A stretch of DNA of 10,038 nucleotides, from contig USJG01000081.1 of NCBI GenBank assembly GCA_900554925.1, positions 1 through 10,038 on the forward strand, given 5' to 3'. Origin of the DNA: an uncultured Lachnospiraceae bacterium. Lineage in GTDB: Bacteria; Bacillota; Clostridia; Lachnospirales; Lachnospiraceae. Under the pieces are notes generated by a model. That model saw nothing but the letters and a program-made list of their open reading frames with translations. It was not told the DNA's origin and did no database searches. Positions 7,324 through 10,038 of the stretch are shown here, piece after piece (position 1 is the first letter of the stretch; the number at the start of each line of letters is the position of its first letter). Both the position numbers and the translations under genes were made by a program.

Positions 7324-8721
7324 AAGACTATCCAGATATTTCCTGGTTTCAGCCACAACCACACCGTTTAACGCCACAACTGCAATCAGGTTGGGAATTG
7401 CCATCAGTCCGTTAAATATATCGGCAATGGTCCACACTGCGGAAACCGTCATAAAAGGACCAATGAAAATTGCCAGTATGTAGACCCATCTGTAGCCCTT
7501 CACCAGCTTCTGATTTCCGTTTGACAGGTATTCCAGACATCTCTCACTGTAATAATCCCATCCGAGAATGGTAGTAAAAGCAAAAAATACCAGACAAACC
7601 ATTAAGATAAAGGAACATAACTGATCAGGGAAGGGAAGTCCTAACTGGAATGCCATGGTAGTAACCTCTACGCCTTCAAGTCCCAAGTCCCATGTACCTG
7701 TAATTACAATGGAAATACCTGTCATAGTACAGATTACCAACGTATCAATTACTGTTCCCATCATGGAAACCAGCCCCTGCTTGGCCGGTTCTTCCACTTG
7801 GGCTGCTGCAGCAGCAATAGGCGCACTGCCAAGCCCTGCTTCATTTGAGAAAATACCTCTGGCAATACCCTTCTGCATTGCCACGATCATTGCTCCTAAC
7901 ATACCGCCTGCTGCTGCCTTAAGTCCAAAAGCGCTCTGCACAATAGTTACAACCGCTGCAGGAACCTTGGTAATATTGCAGATAATAATAACAAGCGCTG
8001 CCGCTACATATAAAACTGCCATAAAAGGAACTACCACTTCCGCTACCTTGGAAATTCTTTTAAGTCCACCGATAATAACCAGTGCAACACAGATAGTCAG
8101 TATAATGCCTGCAATTACCACCGCCCAGGAATAATCCATCCCAAACAGCTTAACCATGTGTTGACTTTCAGGGTCAAAAAAGTTCTTAACCGCACTGGTA
8201 ATACCATTTACCTGAGTAAAGGTTCCAATGCCAAATAAACCTACTCCTACGCCAAAGAACGCAAAAATCTTTCCAAGCCATTTCCATTTCTCGCCCATCC
8301 CCTTTTCTATATAGCAGAAAGGGCCTCCGATAATATGACCATCCTCTGCTACCACACGGTACTTAACCGCTAAAAGACATTCTGAATACTTGGTCGCTGT
8401 TCCAAGGAGTGCTGCAAGCCACATCCAAAACAACGCTCCCGGACCGCCGGCAACCAGCGCAGTAGCAACACCTACGATATTACCGGTACCAATAGTTGCG
8501 GAAAGTGCGGTACAAAGTGCACCAAAGCTGGACACCTCACCATGCTCACCTGACTTTTCATTGGCTCTGATATGTTTGATTGCCATGGGCAGCTTAGTGA
8601 TCTGTAAACCCTTCAACCGAATGGTCAAAAAGATACCTACCGCTAAAATCAGAACAATAAGCGGTATGCCCCACACAAAATCATCAATCTTCTTTAATGC
8701 ATAACTAATTATTTCTAGCAT
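7315..8721 (-). CDS. Alanine/glycine:cation symporter (AGCS family)
   Basis: This 468-residue integral membrane transporter couples uptake of a small neutral amino acid, usually alanine or glycine, to sodium or proton entry. Family signatures are clear: SATIGTGNIVGVATAL (74-89) followed by GGPGALFWMW (92-101), and KGIARGIFSNEAGLGSAP (284-301), which form the substrate and ion region. Around ten hydrophobic helices are visible across the protein, beginning with PLIVLILAVGIFLTI (20-34), and the length is typical. An AGGGAGG site lies about 9-10 nt before the ATG at 8721. The gene follows mtnA by 63 nt on the same strand, with a possible promoter in the gap. A role beside mtnA is not obvious; methionine or another salvage-linked amino acid as substrate would be speculation. 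The family is secure; exact substrate and ion are not visible. Confidence 0.93.
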   Translation of the reverse strand: MLEIISYALKKIDDFVWGIPLIVLILAVGIFLTIRLKGLQITKLPMAIKHIRANEKSGEHGEVSSFGALCTALSATIGTGNIVGVATALVAGGPGALFWMWLAALLGTATKYSECLLAVKYRVVAEDGHIIGGPFCYIEKGMGEKWKWLGKIFAFFGVGVGLFGIGTFTQVNGITSAVKNFFDPESQHMVKLFGMDYSWAVVIAGIILTICVALVIIGGLKRISKVAEVVVPFMAVLYVAAALVIIICNITKVPAAVVTIVQSAFGLKAAAGGMLGAMIVAMQKGIARGIFSNEAGLGSAPIAAAAAQVEEPAKQGLVSMMGTVIDTLVICTMTGISIVITGTWDLGLEGVEVTTMAFQLGLPFPDQLCSFILMVCLVFFAFTTILGWDYYSERCLEYLSNGNQKLVKGYRWVYILAIFIGPFMTVSAVWTIADIFNGLMAIPNLIAVVALNGVVVAETRKYLDSLKK

Positions 8722-8743
8722 TTTGTTCTTTCCTCCCTGATTT

Positions 8744-8772
8744 AATATAACTTAAAGCAAAATGACTGTCCT
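8744..8772 (-). promoter_or_regulatory. Candidate promoter for the AGCS symporter
   Basis: On the minus strand, AGGACA (8767-8772) and TATATT (8744-8749) are separated by 17 nt. The -10 matches consensus at five of six bases and the -35 at four of six. Transcription would begin about 15 nt before the symporter ATG, so the start would fall close to the ribosome site. Read-through from mtnA remains likely because no terminator is seen in the gap. Confidence 0.35.
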
Positions 8773-8784
8773 GCTATTTGGATT

Positions 8785-9867
8785 TTACTTTTCGCATAGT
8801 GCCGCAAGAGACTTTCTAAAGGGTTGCCGCGCAATTCCATGCTCCGTCACAATTGCTGTAATCAGTTCATTGTCCGTCACATCAAAAGCAGGATTAAACA
8901 CCTTAACTTTCTCCGGTGCCATGGGCTCCTGATACCACATTTTTGTCACTTCTTCTGCCGGGCGCTGTTCAATCTCTATCTCTTCCCCCGTGGCTGTGGC
9001 AAGGTCTATGGTAGAGGTGGGCGCACACACATAAAAAGGCACGTTATAGCGCTTTGCCACAGTAGCTACCACAGAAGTTCCAATTTTATTTGCCACATCT
9101 CCGTTAGCTGCCACACGGTCACATCCCACAAATACTGCATTGATCCAACCATTGCGCATAACCATGGCGGACATGTTGTCACAGATCAGCGTTACATCCA
9201 CCCCTGCACTAAAAAGCTCGTAAGCGGTAAGCCTTGCGCCCTGCAAAAGAGGTCTTGTCTCATCTGCAAATACCCGGAAGTTATAACCTCTCTCCTGTCC
9301 TAAATAAATGGGCGCTGTGGCTGTTCCATATTTACAGGTGGCAAGCTGACCTGCATTACAATGAGTAAGAATACCATCTCCGGGCTTTACCAGGCTTAAA
9401 CCATTTTCTCCGATCGCCCTGCATACACGAATATCTTCTTCCTTAATTTCTCTTGCTTCCCTGCCAAGAATTTCCACAATTTCAGATACCGTTCTGCCTT
9501 TTTCATGTGCTTTCCTGCATACCTGATCCATTCTGTTTAATGCCCAGGAAAGATTGACTGCGGTGGGCCTTGCGGAATTTAAATATTCTTTTTGTCTTGT
9601 AAATTCCTCATAGAAGCTGTCAAAATCTGTTTCTTTTATTCCCCTGGCCAGTATATAAATACCCATAGCTGCCGCCACGCCGATTGCCGGCGCTCCGCGA
9701 ACCTTTAATAAGTAAATGGCCTCCCAGATTTCCTGGGCAGTATGGAGCCTGATAATTTCCGTTTTACCCGGCAATTTTGTCTGGTCGATAATTATGACAC
9801 TATTGTCATTATCATCCAGCGCAACCGTTTCAAAATCAAGAATATTTCCGCTTTCCTTTTCGCTCAT
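8785..9867 (-). CDS. mtnA: S-methyl-5-thioribose-1-phosphate isomerase
   Basis: This 360-residue cytosolic enzyme converts the aldose 5-methylthioribose 1-phosphate to the ketose 5-methylthioribulose 1-phosphate, the isomerase step of methionine salvage or the related DHAP shunt. It belongs to the eIF2B-alpha-like fold. The family segments are all present: KVRGAPAIGVAAAMG (55-69), THCNAGQLATCKYGTA (168-183) with catalytic Cys170, DETRPLLQGARLTA (202-215), VGCDRVAANGDVANKIGT (247-264) with catalytic Asp250, and a C-terminal NPAFDVTDNELI (325-336). The 80-residue spacing of Cys and Asp equals that of the Bacillus subtilis enzyme (Cys160 and Asp240, from memory). AAAGGAG lies about 7 nt before the ATG. 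It follows the partial gene at the right edge by only 28 nt, so they are probably one operon. No kinase or later salvage gene is visible in the window. Confidence 0.96.
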   Translation of the reverse strand: MSEKESGNILDFETVALDDNDNSVIIIDQTKLPGKTEIIRLHTAQEIWEAIYLLKVRGAPAIGVAAAMGIYILARGIKETDFDSFYEEFTRQKEYLNSARPTAVNLSWALNRMDQVCRKAHEKGRTVSEIVEILGREAREIKEEDIRVCRAIGENGLSLVKPGDGILTHCNAGQLATCKYGTATAPIYLGQERGYNFRVFADETRPLLQGARLTAYELFSAGVDVTLICDNMSAMVMRNGWINAVFVGCDRVAANGDVANKIGTSVVATVAKRYNVPFYVCAPTSTIDLATATGEEIEIEQRPAEEVTKMWYQEPMAPEKVKVFNPAFDVTDNELITAIVTEHGIARQPFRKSLAALCEK

Positions 9868-9895
9868 GATTTTCTCCTTTTATACTATGTTTTCT

Positions 9896-10038
9896 CTAAG
9901 CTTCTTTTCTCACAACAATGTCCGCCAGCTCTCCCCTGCTGGCCTTTAAAAGATCCTCCGGCTTTAGTTCAATCTGGGATCCGATTCTGCCGCCGCTTAT
10001 AATAATTGTTTCCTGGCCTTTTGCAGAGGTATCAAGCC
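9896..10038 (-). CDS. C-terminal end of an unidentified protein upstream of mtnA (partial)
   Basis: The minus strand is open from the window edge to a TAG at 9896-9898, giving 46 residues that begin LDTSAKGQETIIISGGRIGS and end GELADIVVRKEA. The coding call rests on the open frame, on balanced codon and residue composition, and on the stop falling just 28 nt before mtnA, a normal operon spacing. I do not recognise the family from this tail. A methionine-salvage partner such as an aldolase, kinase or deaminase would fit the position, but the sequence does not show it. The start lies outside the window. Confidence 0.6.
   Translation of the reverse strand, partial: LDTSAKGQETIIISGGRIGSQIELKPEDLLKASRGELADIVVRKEA

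Noticed and set aside
7655..8134. A 159-codon plus-strand open frame antisense to the symporter
   Set aside because: The translation is low-complexity (Thr, Ala, Ile and Pro), as expected from the complement of a hydrophobic membrane-protein gene.
8824..9303. A 159-codon plus-strand open frame antisense to mtnA
   Set aside because: It is fully inside a confidently assigned gene and rich in His and Cys in the manner of shadow frames; there is no ribosome site.

Overview
The window looks like chromosome from a low-to-middle GC Firmicute, most likely a Clostridia member of the Lachnospiraceae type. I infer this from purine-rich Shine-Dalgarno sites (AGGAGG, AAGGAG), sigma-A-like promoter boxes, a YesM-type histidine kinase and tightly packed operons. 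No rRNA, tRNA, CRISPR array, insertion sequence or phage gene is visible. Gene content is metabolic.

Left block (1-5743, minus strand, read right to left). A GH94 disaccharide phosphorylase (3350-5743) is followed after 41 nt by an alpha-D-phosphohexomutase (1896-3308). After another ~100 nt comes a YesM-type sensor histidine kinase (53-1791). The kinase is split by an apparent one-base deletion near 1598-1606, so its N-terminal membrane anchor is out of frame with the rest. The phosphorylase resembles N,N'-diacetylchitobiose phosphorylase more than classical cellobiose phosphorylase. With the mutase beside it, the pair matches the phosphorylase-mutase pair of Vibrio chitin-catabolism clusters. 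The proposed logic is that an imported beta-1,4-disaccharide is split by phosphate to a sugar 1-phosphate, the mutase converts this to the 6-phosphate, and the neighbouring sensor may control the locus. No transporter or response regulator is in view; they could lie beyond the left edge.

Middle (5744-7304). A 178-nt divergent intergenic region carries a likely -10 box and Shine-Dalgarno site for the phosphorylase. It also carries the ribosome site of a plus-strand gene for a membrane-anchored lipase-type alpha/beta hydrolase (5928-7304). That gene ends in a hairpin-plus-T-run terminator that overlaps its stop codon.

Right block (7315-10038, minus strand). Read right to left, the 46-residue C-terminal end of an unidentified protein (9896-10038) is followed closely by mtnA (8785-9867), methylthioribose-1-phosphate isomerase of methionine salvage. 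After 63 nt comes an alanine/glycine:cation symporter of the AGCS family (7315-8721). The symporter has a plausible promoter of its own, so it may be transcribed both from upstream and independently.

The best leads are the chitobiose-phosphorylase-like active site with its partner mutase, the broken sensor kinase, and the lipase with a multi-pass N-terminal membrane domain. I found no clear evidence of an entirely new system.
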